Assembly: GCA_029565395.1 (NCBI GenBank)
Contig: JAKQOG010000074.1
Span: 1 to 64,000, forward strand
DNA from: Candidatus Hydrogenedentota bacterium
Lineage (GTDB): Bacteria > Hydrogenedentota > Hydrogenedentia > Hydrogenedentales > CAILVY01
Direction of reading: 5' to 3'
Length of the DNA: 64,000 bases
Position numbers and translations under genes: made by a program. Shown one piece after another: positions 34,396 through 43,627 of the stretch. Position 1 is the first letter of the stretch; each line of letters begins with the position of its first letter. The notes beneath the pieces are model-generated. The model was not told where the DNA came from. It did not search any database and saw only the letters and a program-made list of their open reading frames with translations.

Positions 34396-35001
34396 TCAGA
34401 GGTCACTGTACCGGAATTCTCTTAAGCCGTGTTTGGCGATGAGTTCCTGGGCTTCCTTGAGCTTTTGGGGGGGCACGCCTTCGACGCGGTGTGCGATTTT
34501 CTTGGCGGGAGCGCCTGCCCAGATTTCGAGGGGGCCTACCTGGGTGTCCTCGATTAATACGCTGCCTACGCCAATGATCGCGCCGTCTCCGATGGTAACG
34601 CCGGGATGAATATAAGTGCGGCTGCCAACAAAGGCGTCGTTGCCGATAATGATGGGTTTGGTGATATGGGGGTTGAGCACCCAATGGTGATCGGTTCCGT
34701 AGATCATGTGGTTGGTGTCGCGGATCACGCAGAATTCGGTGATGGCCGTGTTATCCCCAATCTGGACCAAATCCTCCGCTTCGATATAGCAAAAATAGCT
34801 GCACCCGGAGTGGTTCCCGAAAATAATTTTGCCCTTGCCGTGGGTGCGCATGATGACATGATCCCGGAACCGGCAGTAGTTGCCCACCTCCACATGGCCG
34901 TCAATTTCCAGATCTTTTCCCTGGAAACGGCAGTGTTTCCCCTTTTGGGCGAATTTAAACCCGTGTCTCCACGTTCTGATACGGCGGATAAGCGTACGCA
35001 T
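34396..35001 (-). CDS. Left-handed beta-helix (hexapeptide-repeat) acyltransferase
   Basis: The 201-residue protein is built of hexapeptide repeats, for example LVQIGDNTAITEFCVIRDTN and later IIGNDAFVGSRTYIHPGVTIGDGAIIGVGSVL. These form a trimeric left-handed beta-helix. Sugar O-acetyltransferases of this family (WbbJ/MaeA-like) use acetyl-CoA to modify surface glycans. ATG 35001 has GAGGAG seven bases upstream and is preferred to the in-frame GTG 35016. It has its own extended -10. It is not linked to a polysaccharide cluster here. Confidence 0.85.
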   Translation of the reverse strand: MRTLIRRIRTWRHGFKFAQKGKHCRFQGKDLEIDGHVEVGNYCRFRDHVIMRTHGKGKIIFGNHSGCSYFCYIEAEDLVQIGDNTAITEFCVIRDTNHMIYGTDHHWVLNPHITKPIIIGNDAFVGSRTYIHPGVTIGDGAIIGVGSVLIEDTQVGPLEIWAGAPAKKIAHRVEGVPPQKLKEAQELIAKHGLREFRYSDL

Positions 35002-35061
35002 GTTCGTTCTCCTCACCCGTAACTGCCCGCTGGTTTCCTGGCATTATTCAACCTTTCCCGC

Positions 35062-35070
35062 AGTATACCA
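35062..35070 (-). promoter_or_regulatory. Extended -10 element before the acyltransferase gene
   Basis: Minus-strand TGGTATACT lies 61 bases upstream of the acyltransferase ATG. No -35 was recognised. Confidence 0.45.
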
Positions 35071-35119
35071 TACCCTCTTGCAAAGGGGAGATTTTATTGG
35101 TGCACAATTTTGAGCAATA

Positions 35120-35128
35120 TGCTAAAGT
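35120..35128 (+). promoter_or_regulatory. Extended -10 element before the B-box-like gene
   Basis: TGCTAAAGT (TAAAGT, 4 of 6, TG-extended) lies 51 bases upstream of the first gene of the three-gene RlmB operon. The same nine bases precede nadA at 51952-51960. Confidence 0.4.
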
Positions 35129-35178
35129 ACAGGAGGTAGAAACTGGTATTTTGGGAAAATAAGAAGGAGGAACGGCGT

Positions 35179-35523
35179 ATGATGGATGGCACACGATCCA
35201 GTTGCATCAATCATCCTGGGGTGGAAGCCACGGTTCGCTGCAAACAATGCGGCAAGCCGGTGTGCAACACCTGTGTGGTCCAAGGCTCCACGGGCCGGTT
35301 TTGTTCTGAATCCTGCCGTCAAAAGCATGAGGCGTATACGCAACGCGCCCAGGAACTGGACGGCAAGGCGCGAGGCAGCGCATTTATCAAGTTGAGATCG
35401 ATCCTGGGCACGCTGATTATCATTGCGGCGGCGCTTGTGGCACTCGGTGTGGCCGGATCGTTCATGGATGTGCCAGTGCTTTCAGATGTTGTGTGGAAAA
35501 TCCGGGATATCCTGGGAATTTAG
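35179..35523 (+). CDS. Small membrane protein with B-box-like zinc finger
   Basis: The 114-residue protein has an N-terminal zinc-binding module (~9-46) with C-x-NH, RCKQCGKPVCNTC and FCSESCRQKH. This is the Cys/His spacing of bacterial B-box-type fingers. A membrane helix follows near residue 75-97 (LGTLIIIAAALVALGVAG). AAGGAGGAA precedes the start. It shares a transcript with the next two genes (10-base gap). The binding partner is unknown. Confidence 0.72.
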   Translation: MMDGTRSSCINHPGVEATVRCKQCGKPVCNTCVVQGSTGRFCSESCRQKHEAYTQRAQELDGKARGSAFIKLRSILGTLIIIAAALVALGVAGSFMDVPVLSDVVWKIRDILGI

Positions 35524-35532
35524 GAGGGTGTT

Positions 35533-35967
35533 ATGGATCTCAGTGGATTAAAATGGCCTCTCATCATTGTGGTTGTTGTGGTGGTCGGCTGGTTGCTGTC
35601 CAGCGGCGGCGTCAACTGGATGGAGAAAAACTTTACCAAATCCGTCCCCGGTCAGGACGAAAAGCGCGACATTTCGGACGAGGCAGGGTTGGCCCGTTTG
35701 GGCGGCTACTGCATGTACCTGTTCCGCTATGAAAAGGCGGCCAGCATCTTTGAAAAAGCCATTGACCGCTATCCCAATGGCGCGAATTACTATTATTGCA
35801 AGTATTGCCTCGCGCGCTGCTATGAAAAGATGGACCGCTATCAGGACAGTTACAACATTCTGTTGGATCTCATTGCGGCCAATGCGAGCGAGGTGGACAA
35901 ACGGGTCAACAATAATGATGTGCTCAACCTGCGCGCGCAAAAACTCAAGGAAGTGCATGGTTTCTAG
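35533..35967 (+). CDS. Membrane-anchored TPR-like protein
   Basis: The 144-residue protein has an N-terminal membrane helix (WPLIIVVVVVVGWLLSS) and a short helical-repeat domain. The repeats read YEKAASIFEKAIDRYPNGANY and CLARCYEKMDRYQDSYNILLDL, which are TPR-like pairs. GGAGG lies upstream. Its stop codon overlaps the GTG start of rlmB by one base. It probably acts as a scaffold in the same unit as the B-box-like protein. Confidence 0.68.
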   Translation: MDLSGLKWPLIIVVVVVVGWLLSSGGVNWMEKNFTKSVPGQDEKRDISDEAGLARLGGYCMYLFRYEKAASIFEKAIDRYPNGANYYYCKYCLARCYEKMDRYQDSYNILLDLIAANASEVDKRVNNNDVLNLRAQKLKEVHGF

Positions 35968-36701
35968 TGAGCCAGCGAATGGAGAAGGTGATTGGACGCA
36001 TTCCGGTATTGGAATGTCTCCGGGCGGGCAAACGTGAAATTCACCGGTTATATTTGGCGCGAGATGCAAAAGGTTTAGATCCCATCCGCCAAGCGGGGCG
36101 AGGTGTACCCATTTTGGAACATTCCCAAGAGGAATTGGACCGGATGGCGGGCAACACCGTCCATCAAGGGGTGATTCTCGAAGCCTCCCCCCTCCCACTC
36201 TGGAATCTGGCGGAATGGCTTAATCAACCCCTTCCACAAGACGCCGTGCTGGTTATTCTGGATGGAATCGAAGATCCGCACAATTTTGGGGCCATCACCC
36301 GCACGGCGGCGGCCTGCGGCGCCTGTGGTGTACTGTTTGGGAAAGACCGGGCCGCACCGGTCTCCCCTGCTGCCGCGAAAGCGGCCGCCGGCGCCATGGA
36401 ATACATCGATTTAATCCAAGTGACCAATTTGGCACGGGCAATCAAAGACCTGCAAAAAGCGGGATTTTGGGTGGCAGGGCTGGAAGCAGAGGCCACTCAA
36501 TCGGTTTGGGAAGCGGATCTAAAAGGCCGAATTGCCCTGGTGTTGGGAAACGAGGGGCATGGTCTCCGGCGCCTAACCCGGGAACTTTGTGATCTGCGCC
36601 TCTGCATCCCTCTCCCCGGACCTATTACCACCCTCAACGTTTCCGTAAGCGCGGCCATAGCCTTGAGCGAATGCGTCCGCCAGCGGAATCGGCCAAAGTA
36701 A
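35967..36701 (+). CDS. rlmB: TrmH/SpoU-family RNA 2'-O-methyltransferase (RlmB-like)
   Basis: RlmB methylates the ribose of G2251 in 23S rRNA. The 244-residue protein has a substrate-binding N-terminus (EKVIGRIPVLECLRAGKREI) and the knotted SPOUT domain, with LDGIEDPHNFGAITRTAAACG, LVLGNEGHGL and IPLPGPITTLNVSVSAAIAL. All three SpoU motifs are present. The start is GTG 35967, overlapping the previous stop, or ATG 35979. RlmB and other TrmH members are hard to separate by eye; the N-terminal domain favours RlmB. Confidence 0.88.
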   Translation: MSQRMEKVIGRIPVLECLRAGKREIHRLYLARDAKGLDPIRQAGRGVPILEHSQEELDRMAGNTVHQGVILEASPLPLWNLAEWLNQPLPQDAVLVILDGIEDPHNFGAITRTAAACGACGVLFGKDRAAPVSPAAAKAAAGAMEYIDLIQVTNLARAIKDLQKAGFWVAGLEAEATQSVWEADLKGRIALVLGNEGHGLRRLTRELCDLRLCIPLPGPITTLNVSVSAAIALSECVRQRNRPK

Positions 36702-36708
36702 CCGCATA

Positions 36709-37734
36709 TTAACGCTTGACGGGTTCAGGTTTTGCTTTTGCTTCGGGCTTTTTTTCCTCTTTGGGTTTCGTATCCCCTTGAGATTTTTTCTCCGGTTCGG
36801 ACGTTTTCTCTTCTTTGGGCTTCACTTCACCGGTTGTTGATTTCTCTCCATCAGATTTCTCTTTACCGGCTGGTTTCTTTTTGTCCATCAATTTTATCTC
36901 GGGAAGATCCGGTTCCGGTGTTTGCGGGCCAATCACTTGGAAGAGATAGACTTCCGGGGCCGTGGACGTGTGACCTTCCAAAGCCCCCCAATGCACCGCA
37001 TACACACCGGAGGACAAGGGTTTCAAAGGACGCACAATAAACAATTGCCGGCCTTGTTCATCCACCGGTGCCAACAAGGTCTCGATAGTATCCACCGCCG
37101 TCCATACGGAATCCTTCACCAATTGAGAGGCGGGTAAATCGCCTGGAGAAGACTCCAACGGCTGTACCTGACGTTGTTGCGGAATTATAGCCTCCATTTT
37201 GTTCACCCGGTGCAGTTGAAGGTCGTAATCCGGCATTTTGAATGCAATAATCAAGGGCTCCTGGAAGCCTTTGTCTCCCGTGATGGGGACCTGCGTGGAA
37301 CACGCCGGATCCCGCTTTATCCCGAAAACCGGTTTATTCTCCGTGGACAAGTACCGCTTCGGCTCTGTTCGAGTGGTTTCCTGATATCGGAAATTCTCGA
37401 ATAGATACACGCCTTTGCGCACCGGAAGCGGCCATAACACCACGTCCCGCGCCTCCGCGGTGATCCGATCTTGTATCGTCACCTGCAAAACCCCCGGCGT
37501 GTATCCGGTTTTCATGAAGTCCACCGTCATTTCACCCGGCGAACAGTGCAAGGAATATTGTCCCCGCCCGTCAGTCGCCACTTCATATTCACTGTTGCGG
37601 ACCGCTACCGCCACACCCGGCAGGGTTTGCCCCTGGACATCCTTCACTTGCCCCTTCAAGATAAGCGGGCGCTCACAGGCTGCGAGCGTAACCGCCATAC
37701 ACAAAAACGCAATGCCAGATTTTACATAATTCAT
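36709..37734 (-). CDS. Lipoprotein with carboxypeptidase-regulatory-like domain
   Basis: The 341-residue protein has a lipoprotein signal ending in VTLAAC (Cys at 20). A carboxypeptidase-regulatory-like beta-sandwich follows at ~25-100 (LKGQVKDVQGQTLPGVAVAVRN, TDGRGQYSLHCSPGEMTVDF). The central part is unrecognised, and the C-terminus is rich in Lys, Glu and Pro (~280-341). It is probably exposed on the periplasmic face of a membrane. It converges with rlmB, with a 7-base gap. Confidence 0.7.
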   Translation of the reverse strand: MNYVKSGIAFLCMAVTLAACERPLILKGQVKDVQGQTLPGVAVAVRNSEYEVATDGRGQYSLHCSPGEMTVDFMKTGYTPGVLQVTIQDRITAEARDVVLWPLPVRKGVYLFENFRYQETTRTEPKRYLSTENKPVFGIKRDPACSTQVPITGDKGFQEPLIIAFKMPDYDLQLHRVNKMEAIIPQQRQVQPLESSPGDLPASQLVKDSVWTAVDTIETLLAPVDEQGRQLFIVRPLKPLSSGVYAVHWGALEGHTSTAPEVYLFQVIGPQTPEPDLPEIKLMDKKKPAGKEKSDGEKSTTGEVKPKEEKTSEPEKKSQGDTKPKEEKKPEAKAKPEPVKR

Positions 37735-38120
37735 AAAATGCGTTATTTTTCAGATCCTTCGCTTTATTGGGACACGCCGGTGATCCAGCTTATCCACTGC
37801 CGGGATGCAACTGATTTTATACCCTTCTTTGCGCCGGCGCAATGAAAAAAGGATTATCCTTTCTGATACAAACGCCCAGTGTAAAACCATCACGCATATC
37901 CCTATTAATGTCTTAATCCGTCATCCGTGTTCCAACGCTCGCCTCCATTCCTTTGATCATCTAATTATTCAACAAGAGCCACGGAAAAAATACTGATGGA
38001 AAGTGAGGGAGAAATTGTCTATACTCTTTTCCGTCATTTGAAGCATATGGAAGGGTGCTTCGCGCGGTCTTAGTGTTTGAACCCTAACGGGCCCGTTGGT
38101 CTAGAAAACCCTGTAGACGC
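37735..38120. other. Divergent intergenic region
   Basis: No gene is supported in these 386 bases. The right half holds the promoter reported at 37997-38025. The segment GGGCCCGTTGGTCTAG near 38089 has a tRNA-like look, but no matching acceptor or T-arm was found. Confidence 0.4.
37997..38025 (+). promoter_or_regulatory. Promoter of the large beta-helix/PKD protein gene
   Basis: TGGAAA (4 of 6 to TTGACA) is followed by a 17-base spacer and TATACT (5 of 6). This predicts a transcript start ~90 bases before the ATG. Confidence 0.5.
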
Positions 38121-41100
38121 ATGGCGGTTATGCTCTACACACATGAAACAAATCGGTTTCTATGGGGTATGGGGTCTCTCTTTGTATTTCTTGTTGTATT
38201 TCTTGCCAATTCTTCCGCGTGGGGCGCAACCTATTATGTAGATGCCGTCAATGGCAATGACACCCGTGCGGGCACCTCTCCTGCAAACGCCTGGAAAACG
38301 TTAAGCAAAGTCAACATGACGTCCTTTCAACCAGGCGATGTCATTCTGTTGAAACGGGACAATGTCTGGCGGGAGCGTCTCCTGATAGCCATGTCCGGCA
38401 CGTCCGCTTTGCCCATCACGTATGGCGCTTATGGCACCGGCGCAGATCCAGTATTGAATGGTGCGGACGTGATAACCTCCTGGACTTCGCAAGGCGGGAA
38501 TCGATATACCGCCACCATTACGAAAGAGCCTGAAGTGGTTGTGTTTGACGGGGTAAAAGGGAACCGGGTTGACTCGGCGGCGTCCGTGGATAGTCTTAAT
38601 GATTGGTTCTGGACCGGAAATACACTGACGATATACTCCGCAGGCACTCCTCAGAACGTGGAAGTCTCTGCCCGCCAATTCGTGGTGGAGATTTTTACCG
38701 CGAGTTATATTAACGTTATTAATTTGACGATCCAATATGCGGAAGACGGGATCCGGCTGTATGACAGCAACGGGGTGACGTTAGAGAATATGACGGTCAA
38801 GGATAGCGCGGGGTATGGCGGGATTATCCTGTGCGCGGTCACTGCCGGCAAAGGCACAAATAACACCATACGCCAGTGTACGGTTTCCAGGATAAGCGGG
38901 AGCACCGACTCCATGGCCGGCGGGGGCTATGGTCATGGCATTTTTATTTGGGGGCAAGACATCTGCAGCCACAACACCCTTGCCGGCAACATCGTTCATG
39001 ACAACGGCGGGGCGGGACTTCTCATCATCGACAGTTCGGACAACCTTATTTCTGAAAATACCGCGTATCGCCACGGGATCTCCGGCATTTCCATCAGCGG
39101 GTTGAACTCGAGCGGCAATGTGATCGAAAAAAACAACGTGTATGAAAACTGCCTGCTGGAAAACGACCGGTTCGGCGTAAATTTATATATGGCGGGCAAT
39201 AATAATCGCATACGATACAATCTCATTCACGATCAGCATGTATTCACGGATGAAGAAGTGGGAATTCCGGGATTCACGGCGCGGAGCGGCGCTATTCGAT
39301 TTGACGGCGACACGTATATCGGCGTTCCCGACAAAATCGGAAACCAGATCTATTCCAACCTGATTCTGAACGAATACGAAGGCATCCAGATTTTCAATTT
39401 CAGCAATGTGGATGTTTTCAACAATACCATCTGCAATGTGATTCATTCCGGCATCTATATGGCGTGTTACAATGTCCCCGGTTCCGGAAACAACAACACC
39501 TTCCGCAACAATATCGTGGCGCAGTCGCAGCAACAGCTTGTCCGGAACAGTCAGGCCACCAACTCCATATTTGATTATAACGTCTATTTCCCGGATGGTT
39601 CCGCCGCCTTTGAATGGAATGGCAGCAAAACGAATTTCGCCTCATGGCGTTCGGCCACTGGGCAGGACAGCCATTCGCAGGTGGCCAATCCCGGTTTCGT
39701 GGACCCGCTGACCGGCGACTTCCATCTGGCGTCCGGTTCCCCCTGCATCGATATCGGCGCGTTCCTGGGCGCGGGGGAAGTGGATATTGCAGGCGTAATG
39801 CGGCCTCAGGGCCTCGGAATTGACATAGGGGCTTATGAGTTCGGGCAGGCGCCCACCGCTTCCTTCTCCGCCTCCCCTCTTTCCGGAAGCAAACCTTTGA
39901 CCGTGTATTTCACCGATACCAGTGCTTCCGGCACCTCTCCTATCACCGCGTGGTCCTGGGACTTTACAAACGACGGCATACCAGACAGCGCGGAACAACA
40001 TCCCTCTTTTATCTATGCCGCAGACGGGAAATACACGGTTTCCTTGACCGTTACCAACGGCATGGGAAGCAATACCCGCACGGAAGTGGATTTAATCAAT
40101 GTCACATCGGGACCCAGCGCCGATTTCTCCGCCGCCCCGATTTCCGGCATAGCGCCCCTCAGCGTTACGTTTACGGATCTTTCCCTGGATGGCGGCAGCC
40201 CCATTGTAACATGGTCCTGGGATTTCAACGGCGACGGCCTGGAAGACAGCGCACTTCAACATCCCCAATACGACTTTGCCGCGGGGGTCTATACGGTTTC
40301 ATTAACGGTTCAAACCCTCGACGGGCAGACGGATACCCGCACCAAGGCCGGCTATATTACGGCGGATGTGTTGCCCACGGCGGAATTCAGCGCCGATCTC
40401 ACAAGTGGTTTCACGCCCCTGACCGTCCACTTTACTGATTTGTCATCGCCTGGAACACGGCCAATCACGGGTTGGAATTGGAATTTTGGCGACGGAACTC
40501 CGTCCAGCTCCGTGCAACATCCCACGCATATCTACACCACCGCCGGGTCTTTTGCGGTAACCTTAACCGTTACCACCGCCGCCGGCCCGGACTCTGAAAC
40601 AAAACCCGATTATCTCGCCGTGCAATTGGGTATAGGCCCCGCCGCTTCGTTTGAGGTGGATATGTACAGCGGCAATGCTCCCTTGGCTGTTCAATTTACC
40701 GATACTTCCACGCCGGGCACCTCCCCCATCACTTCCTGGCTGTGGGATTTCGGTGACTCCACGAGCAGCACGGAACAACACCCGCAACACACCTATGAAA
40801 ACGCCGGGGACTATGTCGTGCATTTGACCGTGACCACCCTTGTGGGCAGTAATACGGCCCCTGGATTCTCCTCCATTCACGTGAATCCCACCCAGCAACC
40901 CATTGCTGCGTTTACGGCCGATGTCACCACAGGCCAGGCGCCTCTTTCCGTACATTTCACCGACCAATCGGAGTCTGGATCCGAGCCCATCACGGCATGG
41001 TTTTGGGACTTTGGAGATGGAAGTTCCGGCGATGTTCAGCATCCAGTACACCTCTATAATGCCCCCGGCGTCTATACAGTTTCCTTAACGGTAACCACGG

Positions 41101-43379
41101 CCATAGGCTCAAACACCTTCACTCACACCGGTTATATTCACGTTTTTACCGTAATTTTCGTGGATAAGGATAATGCTTCCGGAATCCATACCGGTTCCTC
41201 CTGGGCTACGGCATTCACCAAGATTCAGGACGGGATCGATGCGGCCGCCAATGCGGGCATTCCCGAAGTGTGGGTGGCCGAAGGAAATTATCGTGAAGCG
41301 CGCACGGACGCCAATGGCGCTCTGGTGCTTCGGGCCAATGTTCACCTGTACGGTGGATTCAGCGGTCTGGAAATCCAACGTGAAGCGCGCAATTGGCTTA
41401 CCCATGTTACATCAATTGACGGTTCCATCGCCCGAAATGGCAATCCTGCGTATCATGTCGTAACGGGCGCGAACACTGCCTCCCTTGACGGATTTATTAT
41501 TACCGGCGGCCGGGCCGACAACGGCAATCTGTCCCGTGATCGGGGCGCGGGCTTGTATAATGCAGGGGTTTCCCCTACCGTGATCCATTGCACGTTTACG
41601 AACAACGCCGCGCAGTATTGCGGCGGCGCCATCTACAATGGGAATGGCTCCACACCCCTCATTTCCGCCTGCCGCTTCATTGATAATACCGCCACCGCCA
41701 CCTACTTCACCCAAGGCTTTGGCGGGGCCATTTACAACAATAACACCTCGCCCACCATTGTCAACTGCACTTTTTTTAATAACAAGGCCCTGGCCGCCCT
41801 CACGGCCTCCGGCTATGGCGGCGCCATATACAACCAAAGCGCCTCACCCTCTATCGTGAATTGTTCCTTTTCTAACAACAGTACAACGGGCGTGTTATTC
41901 TCCAACGGTGCGGGCGGCGGCATCCTGAATTACGGCGGCGCCGCTGTAATCACCAATTGCATACTCTGGGATGATTTCCCCAATGAAATCCGCAATCAGA
42001 ACAGTGCGAACCCCAGTGTAAATTATTGTGACATACAAGACGGATATTCTTCCGGAACCGGCAATCGGGATATTGATCCGCAATTCCTGGAGGCAAGCGC
42101 AGGCAATCTCGAACTGCCTTCCACTTCCCCCTGCATCGATCAGGGCACAGCAACCGGAGCGCCAGCGGCGGATATTCTTGGCATGCTCCGGCCTCAAGGA
42201 ATGGGAGTGGATATGGGCGCGTATGAATTTAGCGCATCGCCCCAGGCGGCATTCACCGCCGCCCCAGTACAAGGATATGCGCCCTTGTCCGTAACCTGCA
42301 CGGACCTTTCCCTGCCGGGAACATCGCCCATCACCGGCTGGGAATGGACTTTTGGGGATGGAGACTCTAGTACGGAACAAAGCCCCACGCATATATTTGA
42401 GGAACCGGGCGCCTACACCATTCATCTGACTGTAACAACACTGCTTGGCAGCGATCAGGCCGATCCACTCGAAATTATGGTTCAATCCCCGCCGGACATT
42501 CTCCCCGTAGCAGCGTTCAGTGTTTCATCCGATCACGGATATGCTCCCTTCACTGTGGCCTGCACAGACCTTTCCGCGCCCGGCAGTTCCCCAATTACGG
42601 AATGGATATGGATCTTTGGCGATGGCGGAACCAGCAATGACCAGAATCCCTCCCATACCTTCCTGTCACCCGGCGCTTACACCGTTTCATTAACCGTGAC
42701 CACCTCCGCCGGAAGCGACACGGCGGAGCCGATCATTATAAATGCCGTTCCTCCACTCCACGCAGAGATTCAACCCCAGGAAGCCGCTGCCTATGTGGGA
42801 GGTCACATTACATTCAGCGTTATCACCGATGGCGGATGGGGCGAGCAGCAGTATGACTGGTGGTTCGAGGGAACTGCTCCCCCCGCAAAGATTGGCGGTA
42901 ACACCAGTGTATTGATCCGCAGCCCGCTCACGCAGAATGAAGCCGGCATCTATTGGTGCGAAGTTCACGACGAGATCGGTTCCTGCTCCACCCTTCCCGC
43001 CACGTTGTCAGTATATGAACATCTCGCCATGGAAACTCCACCGGCGGGGGCTTCAGTGATGGCTGGTGGTTCGTATACGTTCAGTGTAACAACAACAGGG
43101 GGCATTCCCCCCCTGGACTACCTCTGGAAAAGGAATGGTGTCGAGGTCCCGAAAACTTCTGGCGATTCCCTGACCCTGGATTATGTCTCTCAAGATGACG
43201 CCGGCCTTTATTCCGTGGACATTACCGACAGTGGCACGGATGCCGTTTCCTCCGAGGAGGTCATGCTCGAAGTTGTGAAAACGACACCCGTTTTATCCTG
43301 GCCCGGGATTGTGTTTTTGATGTTGGCAATGATTGCTTTCCGTGGGATTTTCCGTCTCAAGCGGGCTAAAAATGACTGA
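38121..43379 (+). CDS. Giant secreted protein: two beta-helix regions, seven PKD domains, two Ig-like domains, C-terminal anchor
   Basis: The 1752-residue protein has a signal peptide (LFVFLVVFLANSSAWG). Residues ~30-570 form a right-handed beta-helix with an opening like polysaccharide-lyase/NosD proteins (TYYVDAVNGNDTRAGTS). Five PKD domains follow at ~576-1010, a second beta-helix at ~1012-1370, two more PKDs at ~1372-1543 and two Ig-like modules at ~1545-1718. Each PKD carries the W-x-W-x-F-G-D or close variant. The tail is WPG, a hydrophobic helix and RLKRAKND, as in cell-surface sorting tails. It is likely an adhesin or carbohydrate-binding surface protein; no catalytic motif was identified. 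ATG 38169 is a plausible later start just before the signal's hydrophobic core. Confidence 0.8.
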   Translation: MAVMLYTHETNRFLWGMGSLFVFLVVFLANSSAWGATYYVDAVNGNDTRAGTSPANAWKTLSKVNMTSFQPGDVILLKRDNVWRERLLIAMSGTSALPITYGAYGTGADPVLNGADVITSWTSQGGNRYTATITKEPEVVVFDGVKGNRVDSAASVDSLNDWFWTGNTLTIYSAGTPQNVEVSARQFVVEIFTASYINVINLTIQYAEDGIRLYDSNGVTLENMTVKDSAGYGGIILCAVTAGKGTNNTIRQCTVSRISGSTDSMAGGGYGHGIFIWGQDICSHNTLAGNIVHDNGGAGLLIIDSSDNLISENTAYRHGISGISISGLNSSGNVIEKNNVYENCLLENDRFGVNLYMAGNNNRIRYNLIHDQHVFTDEEVGIPGFTARSGAIRFDGDTYIGVPDKIGNQIYSNLILNEYEGIQIFNFSNVDVFNNTICNVIHSGIYMACYNVPGSGNNNTFRNNIVAQSQQQLVRNSQATNSIFDYNVYFPDGSAAFEWNGSKTNFASWRSATGQDSHSQVANPGFVDPLTGDFHLASGSPCIDIGAFLGAGEVDIAGVMRPQGLGIDIGAYEFGQAPTASFSASPLSGSKPLTVYFTDTSASGTSPITAWSWDFTNDGIPDSAEQHPSFIYAADGKYTVSLTVTNGMGSNTRTEVDLINVTSGPSADFSAAPISGIAPLSVTFTDLSLDGGSPIVTWSWDFNGDGLEDSALQHPQYDFAAGVYTVSLTVQTLDGQTDTRTKAGYITADVLPTAEFSADLTSGFTPLTVHFTDLSSPGTRPITGWNWNFGDGTPSSSVQHPTHIYTTAGSFAVTLTVTTAAGPDSETKPDYLAVQLGIGPAASFEVDMYSGNAPLAVQFTDTSTPGTSPITSWLWDFGDSTSSTEQHPQHTYENAGDYVVHLTVTTLVGSNTAPGFSSIHVNPTQQPIAAFTADVTTGQAPLSVHFTDQSESGSEPITAWFWDFGDGSSGDVQHPVHLYNAPGVYTVSLTVTTAIGSNTFTHTGYIHVFTVIFVDKDNASGIHTGSSWATAFTKIQDGIDAAANAGIPEVWVAEGNYREARTDANGALVLRANVHLYGGFSGLEIQREARNWLTHVTSIDGSIARNGNPAYHVVTGANTASLDGFIITGGRADNGNLSRDRGAGLYNAGVSPTVIHCTFTNNAAQYCGGAIYNGNGSTPLISACRFIDNTATATYFTQGFGGAIYNNNTSPTIVNCTFFNNKALAALTASGYGGAIYNQSASPSIVNCSFSNNSTTGVLFSNGAGGGILNYGGAAVITNCILWDDFPNEIRNQNSANPSVNYCDIQDGYSSGTGNRDIDPQFLEASAGNLELPSTSPCIDQGTATGAPAADILGMLRPQGMGVDMGAYEFSASPQAAFTAAPVQGYAPLSVTCTDLSLPGTSPITGWEWTFGDGDSSTEQSPTHIFEEPGAYTIHLTVTTLLGSDQADPLEIMVQSPPDILPVAAFSVSSDHGYAPFTVACTDLSAPGSSPITEWIWIFGDGGTSNDQNPSHTFLSPGAYTVSLTVTTSAGSDTAEPIIINAVPPLHAEIQPQEAAAYVGGHITFSVITDGGWGEQQYDWWFEGTAPPAKIGGNTSVLIRSPLTQNEAGIYWCEVHDEIGSCSTLPATLSVYEHLAMETPPAGASVMAGGSYTFSVTTTGGIPPLDYLWKRNGVEVPKTSGDSLTLDYVSQDDAGLYSVDITDSGTDAVSSEEVMLEVVKTTPVLSWPGIVFLMLAMIAFRGIFRLKRAKND

Positions 43380-43411
43380 GCCCGCAACCGGCCGTGGACC
43401 AATTGCGGGCT
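43379..43411. terminator. Hairpin between convergent genes
   Basis: AGCCCGCAA (43379-43387) and TTGCGGGCT (43403-43411) form a perfect 9-bp stem with a 15-base loop right at the stop of the giant protein gene. It lies just beyond the small minus-strand gene. No T-run follows on the + strand; a short run occurs on the minus-strand side. Confidence 0.4.
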
Positions 43412-43425
43412 GCCTCAAGCGGTGA

Positions 43426-43563
43426 TTATTGCTTGGAGGTGACGGAGTTTATGGCATCGCGAACCGTCATGAAGGTCTCCGCGGTCAACTGAACCTTGGT
43501 CAGTATGTCCGTGTACACTTCAGCCTTCATGGGCCGCTTTTGCGTAACCACGTGAATATGCAT
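43426..43563 (-). CDS. Small 45-residue protein downstream of the porin
   Basis: A complete ATG-to-TAA frame encodes 45 residues beginning MHIHVVTQKRPMKAEVYTDI and ending in VRDAINSVTSKQ. AAGGAG sits seven bases before the ATG, an ideal ribosome-binding site. The gene follows the porin on the same strand after a 64-base gap, so it is probably co-transcribed. The product is soluble and charged, with an N-terminal strand and a helix. No family was recognised. Confidence 0.6.
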   Translation of the reverse strand: MHIHVVTQKRPMKAEVYTDILTKVQLTAETFMTVRDAINSVTSKQ

Positions 43564-43627
43564 GTCTCGCTCCTTCTTGGTTTACAACTGCTGTATCACA
43601 AAACATATTTATTGGCGCACGCGTTTT

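Noticed and set aside
38085..38120. Possible tRNA 5' end (GGGCCCGTTGGTCTAG)
   Set aside because: No D-arm/anticodon/T-arm set or CCA-proximal acceptor strand can be folded before the coding region starts at 38121.
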